The notes under the pieces: model-generated
What the model saw: only the letters and a program-made list of their open reading frames with translations
Databases searched by the model: none
Told to the model about the DNA's origin: nothing
Made by a program: the position numbers and the translations under genes
Origin: Candidatus Atribacteria bacterium
GTDB lineage: Bacteria; Bipolaricaulota; Bipolaricaulia; UBA7950; UBA9294
Reading direction: 5' to 3'
NCBI GenBank assembly: GCA_004525685.1
Contig: SPBW01000152.1
Coordinates: 1-5,216 of the forward strand
DNA: 5,216 bases
In this document: piece after piece, positions 1 through 5,216 of the stretch
Position numbering within the stretch: the stretch's first letter is position 1
Layout of the letters: every line of letters starts with the position of its first letter

Positions 1-66
1 CAGCGTCAGTGCCAAGTGCTTGCCGATGCCAGAGAGGCGTAGTGTTCGAATGGATGAAGAGCGTCC

Positions 67-82
67 TCTTGCCATGCCAAGA
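67..82. repeat. Imperfect 16-bp palindrome
   Basis: TCTTG and CAAGA arms flank a C-CATG-C centre, so seven of eight pairs match and only C72/C77 fails. Like the larger dyad at 121-152 it is centred on CATG, but the arms differ, so the two are not obviously copies of one operator. It lies in the gene-free left flank. It is short enough to be chance. Confidence 0.3.
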
Positions 83-120
83 CGGTACACGAAAGAGAGA
101 TCCTAGGCCAAAGACCGTTT

Positions 121-152
121 GTCCAACGTGTACCCATGGGTGCACGTTGGAT
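121..152. repeat. Near-perfect 30-32 bp palindrome upstream of the flavoprotein operon
   Basis: Bases 122-151 form a dyad in which 14 of 15 pairs are Watson-Crick. The only exception is T131 opposite G142. The centre is the self-complementary CCCATGGG, and the outer arms are TCCAACGTG and CACGTTGGA. In a + strand transcript, T131/G142 and the next outer pair G121/T152 both become G-U wobbles. That gives a 14-bp stem capped by a CATG loop. No T-run follows, so it is not a standard intrinsic terminator. It ends 32 nt before the first flavoprotein gene. It may be an operator for a dimeric regulator or a 5'-leader hairpin; which one is not decided by the sequence. Confidence 0.7.
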
Positions 153-184
153 TGGAGCAAGATTCGAGCTAGCATGGTGTCGAT

Positions 185-763
185 ATGGGAAAGAAGGCAC
201 TCATTCTAGATGGCCGTACGGTCGACGCTGTGGTCGCCGATCAGCTGATTGGGATCGCGGAGGATTGGCTAGCTCAGCGCGAGTGGCAGAGTACGACGCG
301 AACGCTACGTGCTCTCAAGATCGCACCCTGCATCGGATGCTTTGGATGTTGGGTGAAGACTCCTGGGGAGTGTGTTATTGACGATGCCGGTCGTGACGTT
401 GCTCGAGACATCGTCGGCAGCGATCTCGTCATTTATCTGACGCCAATCATGTTTGGCGGCTACTCCTACGAGCTGAAGAAAGTCGTGGATCGATCCATTC
501 CCATCATCTCGCCGTACTTCCGAATCGTCCATGGCGAAACCCATCACAAAAAGAGGTATGACGCGTATCCGAGTGTGGCTGCCTTTGCCTGGAGTGAGGG
601 CGCACAGGATGGGGAAGAGCGCGAAGTGTTTGAGACGTTGGTGAAGCGAAATGCGATCAACATGCTTGCGCCACGAACGAGTGTCGGATTCGTCGACTCC
701 GAAGATCCGCAGGATCTACAGGACCTTGTTGCGCGCAATCTGGGGATGGTGGTCGGATCATGA
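185..763 (+). CDS. Iron-sulfur-flavoprotein-like NAD(P)H-dependent oxidoreductase (flavodoxin fold)
   Basis: The 192-residue protein belongs to the flavodoxin-like / NADPH-dependent FMN reductase superfamily, soluble enzymes that pass electrons through bound FMN. Cys49, Cys52, Cys55 and Cys63 form a C-X2-C-X2-C-X7-C cluster followed by two aspartates. This fits the compact cysteine motif known from iron-sulfur flavoproteins, which bind a 4Fe-4S cluster. The YLTPIMFGGYS segment (84-94) and the KKVVDR segment (98-103) match the family's second flavin loop and the following helix. Residues 117-128 (GETHHKKRYDAY) are also typical. Oddly, the N-terminal strand ends in LDGRTVDA instead of the usual GSPRxxGNT phosphate-binding loop, so FMN binding by this chain alone is doubtful. 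The ATG at 185 is the only start available: an in-frame stop lies at 170-172. The ribosome-binding site is weak (GGTG). The gene is coupled to its downstream partner by ATGA. The exact substrate is unknown. Confidence 0.87.
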   Translation: MGKKALILDGRTVDAVVADQLIGIAEDWLAQREWQSTTRTLRALKIAPCIGCFGCWVKTPGECVIDDAGRDVARDIVGSDLVIYLTPIMFGGYSYELKKVVDRSIPIISPYFRIVHGETHHKKRYDAYPSVAAFAWSEGAQDGEEREVFETLVKRNAINMLAPRTSVGFVDSEDPQDLQDLVARNLGMVVGS

Positions 764-1413
764 GCGAATCAAAGCGCGTCACACTTCTCGTAGGAAGTCC
801 CAAAGGATTGGAGCGCGGTGGTTCAGCTAGTCTAGGTCGGGCTGTGACAGGCGGCTTGGAGAAACTGGGGTGGGAGTGCAATGCCTACCACTTGCACTCA
901 GCTGCACGCAGCGAAGACGTCATGTCGGAGTTGGTGATGGCCATCGATCAGTCTGACCTGGTGGTGATATCCACACCGTTGTATGTGGACAGCCTCCCGG
1001 CGCCTGCCATTCATGCGTTGCACAAGATTGCTGCCCATCGTTCCAACGGCAACGTGGTACGTGTCCCCCGCTTCTTCTCCATTGTCAATTGTGGCTTTGT
1101 CGATCCCTGGCAGAATGGCGGCGCTCAGAACATGCTCAAGTTGTTCTGCAAACAAGCACGTCTCGAGCCCGTGGGAGACATATCGTTGGGTGCTGGCGGC
1201 GCGCTAACGAAGAAAGCTCGTCAGGCGTTGGCGCTGGTTGTTACCGCGCTCGACGAGGGCAACCGCGTTCCCGATCGTGTGAAGGAACTGACCAAGCGGC
1301 GCATCATGCCGGGATTCCTGTATGTCTTGGGCGGGAACTTCATGTGGAAACGACAAGCCAAGCGAAATGGCGTGCGCAATCAACTAAAGGCCCAGCCCTA
1401 CAAGCGAACTTGA
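760..1413 (+). CDS. NAD(P)H-dependent FMN-reductase-like flavodoxin-fold protein
   Basis: The 217-residue protein has a flavodoxin-like fold. The first strand VTLLVGSP (7-14) runs into a phosphate-binding loop rich in glycine and serine (GSPKGLERGGSAS, 12-24). The LVVISTPLYVDSLP stretch (67-80) is the second flavin loop. A Cys-Gly-Phe near 111-113 and the GGAQNM segment (120-125) sit where related reductases shape the flavin pocket. It has no C-X2-C-X2-C cluster, unlike its upstream partner. The basic C-terminal tail from about residue 184, which includes NFMWKRQAKRNG, is also seen in relatives. Its ATG overlaps the stop of the preceding gene (ATGA), with a GGTGG about eight bases upstream, so the two are probably made together and in equal amounts. 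It likely reduces FMN or passes electrons to a partner; the acceptor is unknown. Confidence 0.82.
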   Translation: MSESKRVTLLVGSPKGLERGGSASLGRAVTGGLEKLGWECNAYHLHSAARSEDVMSELVMAIDQSDLVVISTPLYVDSLPAPAIHALHKIAAHRSNGNVVRVPRFFSIVNCGFVDPWQNGGAQNMLKLFCKQARLEPVGDISLGAGGALTKKARQALALVVTALDEGNRVPDRVKELTKRRIMPGFLYVLGGNFMWKRQAKRNGVRNQLKAQPYKRT

Positions 1414-1575
1414 TCGTAAACAGCAATCAAACCCGCTTACCCTGAAGGTCATGGAGAACTTGAAGAAGGGCAATCGCTGATTGTTGTATCCCAAAGCGTA
1501 TCTTGGGCCTCGCGAGAGCCTGAATGGATTCTCCATCTGTGCCTAGGGTTTCACCTTCCTCAGACTTCATGCTCT
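1414..1575. other. Intergenic region between convergent operons, with weak hairpins only
   Basis: This gap lies between the 3' ends of the flavoprotein operon and the SNF2 operon and contains no plausible gene. Three small dyads are visible. CAATC-GCT-GATTG lies at 1471-1483, followed by TTGTAT. CCCAA / TTGGG has arms at 1490-1494 and 1503-1507. A bulged stem with a GCGA tetraloop lies at 1506-1520. None has a strong GC stem followed by a proper T-run on either strand, so no intrinsic terminator is called. Transcripts may end by Rho, or the weak hairpins may act together. Confidence 0.4.
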
Positions 1576-4104
1576 TCATGGTGAAGGCTCTTGGTCGCCA
1601 GGTTCTAGCGGTTTCAGCAATTCAAGCAGCTCTGCCTTGGTCCAGCTCACCGATTGGTTGATGGATGCGCCGATCACTTGATCTGCCAAATCTCGTTTGC
1701 TCTCCAGAATCACGGCGATCCTCTCTTCCAGCGTTCCCGACACGAGCGTTCGATAGACATAAACCGTCTTCTGCTGACCTATCCTGTGAACTCGGTCTGT
1801 TGCCTGATCTTCTGTCGCAGGATTCCACCATCGATCGAAGTGAATGACATGGTTGGCTGCGGTCAGCTTGATCCCGTAGCCGCAAGCCAGGATGCTGCAC
1901 AAAGCCACTGTTGCCTTGCCATCATTGAATCGGTCAATTCGCTCTTGTCGGTTGGTCACGCTGCCATCAATTCGTACGCTGGAGATCCCAAGATCAACAA
2001 AGGCGCTCTCGAACAAGTCGAGTGTCTTCAAGAAATGGGAGAATACAACCACTTGGTCGCCCTCTGCCTTGATCTTGCGAATGCGCTCGATGGTTGAATC
2101 GAATTTCTCCGAGCGCCCAAACAGCGGTCTCATCTTGCCCGTAATGAGGGCCGGATGGTCACACACCTGCTTCAGCTTGGTGAGCACGGGCAGGACATTC
2201 ATCTGGTAATTGAGCTGGGCACCGCGTTCGATCTCCTCTTGCAGTGGCCGGGCCAGCGAATCTTGCAGTTGGCCATAAAGCGAACGCTGCTCGGGGGTTA
2301 GGTCGCACCAAACCTCAAGCTCGATCTTCTCTGGCAGATCCTTGGCGACAGTTTCCTTGAGGCGACGCAGCAAGAACGGGCGGATTCGCCGGGACAGCTC
2401 TTCGGCGGCCTCTTCATCCCCTTGCGCAATCGGAACCTCGTATCGGGTTGAGAAGCTGGCGTGTGTGCCGAACATCCCCTTGATGAGGAAGTCGAAGATG
2501 GACCACAGCTCACTCAACCGATTCTCCACGGGCGTACCAGACAAGGCGAGCCGGTGCATGGCATTGATCGACTTGATGGCCTGCGTTCGCTGAGCGCTGG
2601 GGTTCTTGATCATGGTCGCCTCATCCAGCACAAGGAAGTAGAAGGGGATACTGGCCACAAGATCGATATCGCGGGCCAATGTCTCGTAGGTTGTCACCAG
2701 CCAACACTTGCCTGCATGTTCCCACACGCTCTTGTCTCTGCGCGGCCCGCTGTAGGCGGCAATCTCGATATTGGGCACGCAGCGGCGCACTTCGCGCACC
2801 CAGAAGGGGACGACCGAGCGGGGACAGACAATGAGCGAAGGGCGATCGGCTTCTTGATTCTCGTGTGCTATATTGACCGCGCAGATGGTCTGGACGGTCT
2901 TCCCCAGGCCCATGTCATCGGCGAGGATGCCGTGCAAGTGATTCTCTCGCAGCCAATTGAGCCAATGGATGCCTGCGCGCTGATACGGCCGCAGCTTGAA
3001 GCCGGCCTTGAGAAGCGAGGCTTCCGCAGCATCTGATAGCCTGAACTTCTCGTCAGGCTTGAAGCCAGACAGCTTGGCTAAGAACGCTTCGTACTCCTTT
3101 GAAAGCACTCTGGCGCCACCGATTCGGTCGATGAACTCTTCTAGGGATGCGAATTGCGTCACAGGCAGTCGATACCGGCTGGCATTGGGGACGGCGCCCA
3201 GTTTCTTGATTTGTGCCTGTGTTCGTTCAAGCGCGCTACGATCTGCCTTGATGAAGCGATAGTCGTTGACCTGTACGTGGGTCTGTCCGTCTTGCAGTGC
3301 CTTCTTGACTGCCTCTTCAGGAAGAACATACCGGCCCGCCTTGTAGTCGACCACGAAATCGAGCCACCCAGGTTCGTCTTGATCGATGGTGATACGGGGT
3401 TTCAGGGGCGCTGAAATCACCTGGACCCGCTTTGCACGATCTGTCAACACAGCCGACAGTTCGCTTCTTAGCAACACAAGATCGCGGGAGAAGAACTCAG
3501 GCACATGCGCAAGATCGATGGTTGTTGCCTCGTCTTCAATCCAGCGTGCAGTCCTCTCAGATGCGGCCGATGCGAGCGGATGAAACACGTTCCCCAATCG
3601 GGCGTAGCCGCCGTCGTGCGTCAGGTCGAGTTCGCTCTTGCGTACGAGATCATCCTCACCAGCGCGGCGATAGCCGGCTGTGATGCGGGCCCCCTGGCTT
3701 GGTTCGAAATCGATGATCGCCGCAGGCTGTAGTGCTTCTTTGGAGACCTCAATCTTGGACGAGGCTCCAGTTTCCTGAACGTCTGATCTCTTGCGCAGAT
3801 ACTCAAGTGCGGGCGGCAGAAATCGGACCACCAGGTCGCCGTTTTCACGAATGGCGGGATTCAGAGCGCGTAGCGTACTCAGTGATTCGACGGCCTTGAA
3901 GGAGAGCGCGTAGCGGCTGCCATTGCGCCTAAATGACCGCCCGTAGCTCCAGAGTTGATCTGGACGGGTCACCTTCTGTCTGTTGCTGCCGTGTCTTTCG
4001 AACACCGAGATGACGTGTCGCTCGTTCGCGTCGATGTCCAACTCGAACTCTAGGTCGATCTCCCGCTGTTTTCGAAAGGCCCGTCCCCAGAAACTAGACG
4101 CCAT
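1576..4104 (-). CDS. SNF2-family DNA-dependent ATPase/translocase (superfamily 2 helicase-like)
   Basis: The 842-residue protein is a bacterial SNF2/RapA-type motor that would hydrolyse ATP to move on double-stranded DNA and displace or remodel bound proteins. All motor motifs are present in order: the Q-like motif LRPYQRAGIHWL (371-382), Walker A DDMGLGKT (396-403), Ia LIVCPRSVVPFW (424-435), Walker B DEAT (494-497), III LSGTP (521-525), FLLRRLKETVAKDLPEK (577-593), IV VVVFSHF (685-691), V GYGIKLTAANHV (742-753), HFDRWWNP (755-762) and VI QATDRVHRIGQ (767-777). About 365 residues precede the motor and contain no cysteine, so the SWIM zinc finger found in many bacterial SNF2 proteins is absent. 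No nuclease motif was seen. The ATG at 4104 is preferred because GGAAGGG lies seven bases upstream. An in-frame GTG at 4125 would add seven residues but has no ribosome-binding site. The start overlaps the HhH gene by 11 nt. The target is unknown. Confidence 0.93.
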   Translation of the reverse strand: MASSFWGRAFRKQREIDLEFELDIDANERHVISVFERHGSNRQKVTRPDQLWSYGRSFRRNGSRYALSFKAVESLSTLRALNPAIRENGDLVVRFLPPALEYLRKRSDVQETGASSKIEVSKEALQPAAIIDFEPSQGARITAGYRRAGEDDLVRKSELDLTHDGGYARLGNVFHPLASAASERTARWIEDEATTIDLAHVPEFFSRDLVLLRSELSAVLTDRAKRVQVISAPLKPRITIDQDEPGWLDFVVDYKAGRYVLPEEAVKKALQDGQTHVQVNDYRFIKADRSALERTQAQIKKLGAVPNASRYRLPVTQFASLEEFIDRIGGARVLSKEYEAFLAKLSGFKPDEKFRLSDAAEASLLKAGFKLRPYQRAGIHWLNWLRENHLHGILADDMGLGKTVQTICAVNIAHENQEADRPSLIVCPRSVVPFWVREVRRCVPNIEIAAYSGPRRDKSVWEHAGKCWLVTTYETLARDIDLVASIPFYFLVLDEATMIKNPSAQRTQAIKSINAMHRLALSGTPVENRLSELWSIFDFLIKGMFGTHASFSTRYEVPIAQGDEEAAEELSRRIRPFLLRRLKETVAKDLPEKIELEVWCDLTPEQRSLYGQLQDSLARPLQEEIERGAQLNYQMNVLPVLTKLKQVCDHPALITGKMRPLFGRSEKFDSTIERIRKIKAEGDQVVVFSHFLKTLDLFESAFVDLGISSVRIDGSVTNRQERIDRFNDGKATVALCSILACGYGIKLTAANHVIHFDRWWNPATEDQATDRVHRIGQQKTVYVYRTLVSGTLEERIAVILESKRDLADQVIGASINQSVSWTKAELLELLKPLEPGDQEPSP

Positions 4105-4870
4105 GCGGAGACCCTTCCGACTCACCCGTGATGTCGCGGAACCACACAGGCTCTTGCTCCCACTCGGGGAATGCGCCGAGGGTGTGCGCTGTCACGCGCT
4201 CAGCGGCTGCGACGTCACCATCAAGTGCGGCGCGATAGGTCGCTGGGGTCACGAGTTCCAACACAGCCAGCTTGTCTTTCGCCAGCGTCAGAGTCGCTCT
4301 GCGTGCGTCGATGATCTCATCCAGCTCTGTGCGTCGGGAACGAATCTCAAGGCGGCGCTGTCCGTATCTAGCCAAGATCTCGTCTTTGCCATCAAACTCC
4401 CCCTTGAGACGCGCAGGGATCTGGTTCTGAATCGCTCGCGCCCATGAGCGGATGTCTGAAGCTGTCTCCTCGCCGACGCCTTGAACACGATGCGCATGGT
4501 TCAGGCTTTCCAGTGTCCCATCAAAGCAGTCCTCAACGATGCGATCTCTCAGCGTGGGGCCAATGCCACGAACCTCAGCCAGAGGTCCGTTCACAAGCGC
4601 TGTGGTGAGTGCTTGGCGCAACTCAATCAACTCGCTTCGTGTCAGCGATTCCATCGTTGCAGTAAGCTGATCCCTTTCTCGAACAAGTACAGGCAAGGCC
4701 AAGCCATGTTTCTTGACGGCGGCGTGAAGTTGGCGTGCGTGAAGTGTTCCGCGACTGCTGGCATAGTCGGCATGGGCCTTGCGGCTCATTCGACGACGCC
4801 GCGCGATGCCAGGAACAAACAACAGAGAAAGGATGAAGGCGAGTGCGCCTGCGATGATGAGATACGTCAT
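4094..4870 (-). CDS. Membrane-anchored helix-hairpin-helix (HhH) protein
   Basis: The 258-residue protein starts with one hydrophobic segment (about residues 3-21), followed directly by RRRR (24-27). By the positive-inside rule the rest should face the cytoplasm. Two tandem HhH motifs follow: EVRGIGPTLRDRIV (99-112) and HRVQGVGEETASDIRSWA (127-144), each with the G-hydrophobic-G hairpin that contacts the DNA backbone. Charged helices before them (about 28-90) and after them (about 155-205) could form coiled coils. The C-terminal part is acidic and rich in aromatics (FPEWEQEPVWF, 234-244). From memory, the layout of membrane helix plus paired HhH recalls the C-terminal half of YegI-type membrane kinases, but no kinase domain is present here. 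The ATG overlaps the stop of the 29-codon ORF (ATGA) and has GAAAGG six bases upstream. It likely tethers DNA, or the SNF2 motor on DNA, to the membrane; that role is inferred. Confidence 0.8.
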   Translation of the reverse strand: MTYLIIAGALAFILSLLFVPGIARRRRMSRKAHADYASSRGTLHARQLHAAVKKHGLALPVLVRERDQLTATMESLTRSELIELRQALTTALVNGPLAEVRGIGPTLRDRIVEDCFDGTLESLNHAHRVQGVGEETASDIRSWARAIQNQIPARLKGEFDGKDEILARYGQRRLEIRSRRTELDEIIDARRATLTLAKDKLAVLELVTPATYRAALDGDVAAAERVTAHTLGAFPEWEQEPVWFRDITGESEGSPHGV

Positions 4871-4956
4871 TCAATGCCTTTCAAGGCCTCTGCGTGAGTG
4901 ACCAAGTCGGCCAGGATTGCGCGACATCGATAGACACACTCCCGCAGCATTGACAT
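4867..4956 (-). CDS. 29-residue micro-ORF translationally coupled to the HhH gene
   Basis: The ORF is too short for usual gene callers. It reads MSMLRECVYRC, then RAILADLVTHAEALKGIE, and stops with the TGA that shares ATGA with the HhH start codon. The start is well supported: GAGGTGATC lies immediately before the ATG, nine consecutive bases complementary to the 16S rRNA 3' tail, which places the GAGG core five bases away. An in-frame ATG at 4974 lacks such a site, and a stop at 4975-4977 rules out any longer gene. The peptide is probably one amphipathic helix with two cysteines (residues 7 and 11 from this start). It has no clear signal or membrane segment. It may be a small subunit, a toxin-like or regulatory peptide, or simply a leader that delivers ribosomes to the HhH gene. 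No family was recognised. Confidence 0.55.
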   Translation of the reverse strand: MSMLRECVYRCRAILADLVTHAEALKGIE

Positions 4957-4965
4957 GATCACCTC
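4957..4965 (-). promoter_or_regulatory. Extended Shine-Dalgarno site
   Basis: GAGGTGATC directly precedes the ATG at 4956 and pairs without mismatch to nine bases of the standard anti-Shine-Dalgarno tail. It is far stronger than the sites of the other genes in the window and decides the start of the micro-ORF. It implies efficient ribosome loading at the head of the operon. Confidence 0.75.
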
Positions 4966-4993
4966 TCGACACATTCAGGGTCAGATAGATGCT

Positions 4994-5010
4994 AGCCAGA
5001 TACGTGCCAA
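4994..5010 (-). promoter_or_regulatory. Sigma-54 (RpoN) type -24/-12 promoter of the SNF2 operon
   Basis: Read on the - strand, the site is TTGGCACG-TATC-TGGCT. Against the consensus YTGGCACG-N4-TTGCW, 12 of 13 defined positions match. The invariant GG (-25/-24) and GC (-13/-12) are ten bases apart, as required. The expected start of transcription is near 4983, giving a leader of about 27 nt before the micro-ORF. Such promoters work only with an AAA+ enhancer-binding activator, which is not in the window. A sigma-70 reading (TTGGCA, 17 bases, TATCTG) is possible but has a poor -10 box. Confidence 0.7.
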
Positions 5011-5091
5011 GGTCTATCCCGCGTGTCTCTTGATTCGTTGAGATTCGCGAGAAGCTGATGGATGACCAACGTCCGGCGCCTGCTTCGAGAG

Positions 5092-5113
5092 CGTGTGATG
5101 CATCGTCTACACG
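5092..5113. promoter_or_regulatory. Possible activator site: CGTGT-N12-ACACG dyad
   Basis: Five-base inverted arms sit about 110-130 bp upstream of the predicted sigma-54 transcription start, within the usual range for enhancer-binding proteins. The arms are short, so chance is not excluded. Confidence 0.25.
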
Positions 5114-5139
5114 AGATCCGCTCCCTCACGTTGAATATC

Positions 5140-5153
5140 CTGGCCTAGGCCAG
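5140..5153. repeat. Perfect 14-bp palindrome CTGGCCTAGGCCAG
   Basis: The dyad is perfect over seven pairs and lies about 157-170 bp upstream of the predicted sigma-54 start. Its CCTAGGCCA core (5144-5152) also occurs in the left flank at 102-110. It is a candidate enhancer site for the activator of the SNF2 operon. No regulator in the window can be linked to it. Confidence 0.4.
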
Positions 5154-5216
5154 ACGCCGGTGCGGCTAGGTTCCGTTGTACCCGCAATCGGGAAATGCGC
5201 GAAGCTGCAGTCGCCG

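Noticed and set aside
9..209. Open frames on both strands in the left flank (9-209 +, 6-200 -)
   Set aside because: Neither has a ribosome-binding site or a recognisable composition, both run across the palindromes, and the + frame overlaps the start of the flavoprotein gene.
1471..1520. Bidirectional intrinsic terminator between the convergent operons
   Set aside because: The hairpins are 5-7 bp, partly wobble or bulged, and none is followed by a proper T-run.
2461..3036. 191-codon open frame on the + strand opposite the SNF2 gene
   Set aside because: It is an antisense shadow of the motor domain; no family features, and the SNF2 frame has all conserved motifs.
4123..4125. GTG at 4125 as the SNF2 start
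   Set aside because: No Shine-Dalgarno sequence precedes it, whereas ATG at 4104 has GGAAGGG seven bases upstream.
1576..4870. DISARM or another named defence system built around SNF2
   Set aside because: No methyltransferase, phospholipase-D, nuclease or other diagnostic partner is present in the window.
4481..4897. 138-codon + strand frame opposite the HhH gene
   Set aside because: It is a shadow frame. The minus frame has a membrane helix, two HhH motifs, a ribosome-binding site and coupled neighbours.
5062..5148. 28-residue + strand ORF (ATG at 5062, TAG at 5146) divergent from the SNF2 operon
   Set aside because: Only a weak purine stretch precedes it. It lies in the upstream activating region and its stop falls inside the palindrome, so it is likely chance.
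5107..5214. Open - strand frame of about 35 codons entering from the right edge and stopping at 5107
   Set aside because: It could be the end of an upstream gene, but the residues match nothing recognised and the frame is short enough to be chance.

Overview
This is bacterial DNA of moderate GC content, densely packed with genes, with short overlaps and Shine-Dalgarno sites. A very good sigma-54 type -24/-12 promoter points to a lineage that uses RpoN (Proteobacteria, Planctomycetes, Acidobacteria and others). The sequence alone does not fix the genus. No rRNA, tRNA, CRISPR array, transposase or integrase was seen.

Layout. Bases 1-184 hold no convincing gene but contain a near-perfect 30-32 bp palindrome and a smaller imperfect one. 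Bases 185-1413 (+ strand) are a two-gene operon of flavodoxin-fold oxidoreductases joined by an ATGA stop/start overlap. Bases 1414-1575 separate convergent operons and hold only weak hairpins. Bases 1576-4956 (- strand) are an operon of three overlapping genes, in transcription order: a 29-residue micro-ORF, a membrane-anchored helix-hairpin-helix (HhH) protein, and a large SNF2-family ATPase. The micro-ORF ends inside the HhH start codon (ATGA), and the HhH and SNF2 genes overlap by 11 nt. Bases 4957-5216 are the control region of this operon. They hold an optimal ribosome-binding site, the sigma-54-like promoter, and upstream dyads where an enhancer-binding activator could sit.

How the parts may work together. 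The coupled micro-ORF, HhH and SNF2 genes suggest a DNA-processing or DNA-remodelling machine tethered to the inner face of the cytoplasmic membrane, made on demand by an activator-dependent promoter. This is the most unusual unit in the window. Its biological role (stress response, defence or repair) cannot be read from the window. The flavoprotein pair looks like a separate redox module. One partner keeps a four-cysteine cluster typical of iron-sulfur flavoproteins but has lost the usual flavin phosphate loop. The other keeps that loop and has no such cluster, so the two may act as a heteromer.
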